A stretch of 64,000 bases of DNA from Hyphomicrobiales bacterium (GTDB lineage Bacteria; Pseudomonadota; Alphaproteobacteria; Rhizobiales; OSC116), in the NCBI GenBank assembly GCA_013214705.1, contig JABSRZ010000003.1, positions 62,001-126,000 on the forward strand, read 5' to 3'. The position numbers were made by a program, and so were the translations under genes. Positions 62,569-64,000 of the stretch are shown piece by piece. How positions within the stretch are numbered: position 1 is the first letter of the stretch; every line of letters starts with the position of its first letter. Under the pieces are notes generated by a model that saw only the letters and a list, made by a program, of their open reading frames with translations, was not told the DNA's origin and made no database searches.

Positions 62569-64000
62569 TCAATTATAAGTATTCTGAGATTTTATTAGTT
62601 TGGCATAAACCCCTTGTTTGGCAATCAGCTCAGCATGGCTACCGGTTTCTAATATCTTATGATTATCGACCACAATGATTTGGTCTGCATGGCGAACCGT
62701 TGCCAACCTATGGGCGATAACTATGGTGGTTCGGCCCGCTGAAAGCTCTAATAAAGATTTCTGTATTTCATCTTCGGTTATAGAATCTAGTGAAGATGTG
62801 GCTTCATCTAATATCAGAATATATGGATTTTTTAAGAAAATACGGGCGATGGCCACGCGTTGTTTTTGCCCACCCGACAATTTGACCCCGCGTTCACCGA
62901 CCATAGTGTTCAAGCCTTCGGGCAGTTGGGCAATGACCGCGCTTAAATGTGCTCTATCGGCGGCTTCCAATATCTGCTCTTGGGTCGCATTTAAATCGCC
63001 ATAGGCGATGTTTTCGGCCAATGTGCCGCCAAATAAAAATGTATCTTGTTGCACCACGCCTATTTGGCCGCGCAATGATTCTAATGACAGGGTTTTTATG
63101 TCAACACCATCTATGGTCACTTGCCCGCTTGATGCTTCATAAAAACGTGGGATTAGTGAACAAATTGTGGTTTTACCAGCACCAGATGGCCCGACAAAAG
63201 CGGTTTTTTTGCCAATTGGAATGGTTAAATTTATGGCTTCTAATACGGGTTCGCCCGTGTCATAGCGAAAATCTACATTTTCAAATTTTATCTGGTGTTT
63301 GGGTTGTTTAAGTTGGGGTGCATTGGGCAAGCCAACAATTTCGGGTTTTATGGCTAAAAACTCTTTATAGCGTCTAAAACCAGCTATGCCATTGGTAAAG
63401 GCTTCCAGCACATTGCTGATTTTTTCGACCGGGCGCACAAAAACCGCCACCAACAATAAAAACCCCACAAATTGCCCATGCGTCAGCTCATTGTTAATGA
63501 CCAGATAACTGCCCATTAGCATGACAATTAGTTGCACGACGCGGGTGCTGGCATAAAATAACGAGGCGCTCGCGCCCAGATATCGATAGCCTTTAAGCTT
63601 GATGTTTAAATATTGTTTATTTTCAATCGAAAACAAATGTTTCTCATGTTCCTCATTGGTGAATGACTGTACCACGCGAATGCCGCCGATATTTTCTTCT
63701 ATTCGCTCGTTAAACATGCCCACTTTTGCCAAAATTTCTCGCCATACAGATTCAATTTTAAGGCCATATCTACTGGTGGTAAACACGATGACGGGCACAA
63801 TTAAAATGATGACAATTGCCAGTTGAACATTGGTATAAAGCATAAGAATAAAGGCACCAATAAAGGTCATAATTGCCATAAAGGTATCTTCTGGGCCATG
63901 GTGTGCAAGTTCACCAATCTGCTCTAAATCCTTAGTGGTGCGGGCGATTAAATGGCCGGTTTTTTGGCTATCAAAAAAGCTAAAGGATAGCTTTTGCAAA
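62569..64000 (-). CDS. ABC exporter, fused membrane and ATPase domains (5' end outside window)
   Basis: The C-terminal about 477 residues of a half-type ABC exporter (MsbA/LmrA-like, type IV fold). The visible membrane domain begins inside the first intracellular loops (SFFDSQKTGHLIARTTKDLEQI). The ATPase domain (from about residue 240 of the visible part) has Walker A GPSGAGKTT, Q-loop VVQQDTFLFGG, signature LSGGQKQRVAIAR and Walker B ILILDEATSSLD. The open frame reaches the window edge, and the apparent start there is an internal TTG, so the real start is further on. Substrate unknown; lipid or drug export is usual. Confidence 0.9.
   Translation of the reverse strand, partial: LQKLSFSFFDSQKTGHLIARTTKDLEQIGELAHHGPEDTFMAIMTFIGAFILMLYTNVQLAIVIILIVPVIVFTTSRYGLKIESVWREILAKVGMFNERIEENIGGIRVVQSFTNEEHEKHLFSIENKQYLNIKLKGYRYLGASASLFYASTRVVQLIVMLMGSYLVINNELTHGQFVGFLLLVAVFVRPVEKISNVLEAFTNGIAGFRRYKEFLAIKPEIVGLPNAPQLKQPKHQIKFENVDFRYDTGEPVLEAINLTIPIGKKTAFVGPSGAGKTTICSLIPRFYEASSGQVTIDGVDIKTLSLESLRGQIGVVQQDTFLFGGTLAENIAYGDLNATQEQILEAADRAHLSAVIAQLPEGLNTMVGERGVKLSGGQKQRVAIARIFLKNPYILILDEATSSLDSITEDEIQKSLLELSAGRTTIVIAHRLATVRHADQIIVVDNHKILETGSHAELIAKQGVYAKLIKSQNTYN

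Noticed and set aside
63988-64000. Start of the ABC exporter gene at 63999
   Set aside because: The codon is a TTG in the middle of the membrane domain; the frame is open to the window edge, so the gene is cut off.
1-64000. CRISPR arrays, insertion sequences, prophage or integron features
   Set aside because: No regularly spaced identical repeats with unique spacers, no transposase or integrase, and no terminal inverted repeats were seen.

Overview
The window is almost entirely chromosomal housekeeping DNA of an alphaproteobacterium of moderate, somewhat AT-leaning base composition (judged by eye, not computed). The assignment rests on gene order and protein form: clpP-clpX-lon-hupB, then tRNA-Val and tRNA-Asp, then an uninterrupted nuoA-N operon; tatABC-serS-surE-pcm-nlpD; yajC-secD-secF followed by homologues of the mitochondrial complex I assembly factors NDUFAF3 and NDUFAF6; thiL-nusB-ribH-ribBA-ribE-ribD-nrdR-glyA; a short prolyl-tRNA synthetase without the insertion domain; and a DUF1467 gene beside methylmalonyl-CoA epimerase. 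The species cannot be named from this. There is no insertion sequence, prophage, CRISPR array or rRNA operon.

Layout. Most genes lie on the minus strand. 1-7453: start of an MFS transporter, thiL, nusB, four riboflavin genes, nrdR and glyA. 7654-10336 (plus): an SLC13-type permease with RCK_C domains behind a perfect palindrome, then the leucyltransferase bpt. 10333-14441: NDUFAF6-like, NDUFAF3-like, secF, secD, yajC. 14635-15507 (plus): a DUF815 ATPase. 15616-21657: nlpD-like, pcm, surE, serS, tatC, tatB, tatA. 21789-30093: orphan ABC ATPase, dnaE, a possible 38-residue membrane peptide, lolD, lolC/E, proS. 30346-36344 holds two plus-strand groups (NCS2 permease plus leucine-rich-repeat protein; DUF2157-DUF4401-GDYXXLXY trio) around ychJ, DUF1467 and mce. 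36341-53440: RNase J, birA and all 14 nuo genes. 53793-61182: two tRNAs, hupB, lon, clpX, clpP, tig. 61518-64000: DUF1304 protein, an exported protein of unknown function, and most of an ABC exporter.

Functional links. The Sec and Tat export machines, the Lol lipoprotein-release ATPase/permease and an envelope LytM protein form an envelope-biogenesis theme. Complex I is fully encoded and two likely assembly factors sit in the sec cluster. Lon, ClpXP and trigger factor form a protein quality-control block; lon and clpP each have a promoter-like sequence of the alphaproteobacterial heat-shock (RpoH) type with identical spacing.

The least ordinary features are pentapeptide (15-bp) repeat expansions fused to essential proteins (GlyA N-terminus, TatB and NuoE C-termini), small tandem duplications of gene 3' ends (after nuoB and the NCS2 permease), a row of three inverted repeats before lon, a palindromic operator candidate before the SLC13 permease, and the three-gene membrane-protein island between mce and RNase J. 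I do not see strong evidence for a wholly new multi-gene system; the DUF2157/DUF4401/GDYXXLXY trio is the nearest candidate for an uncharacterised one.
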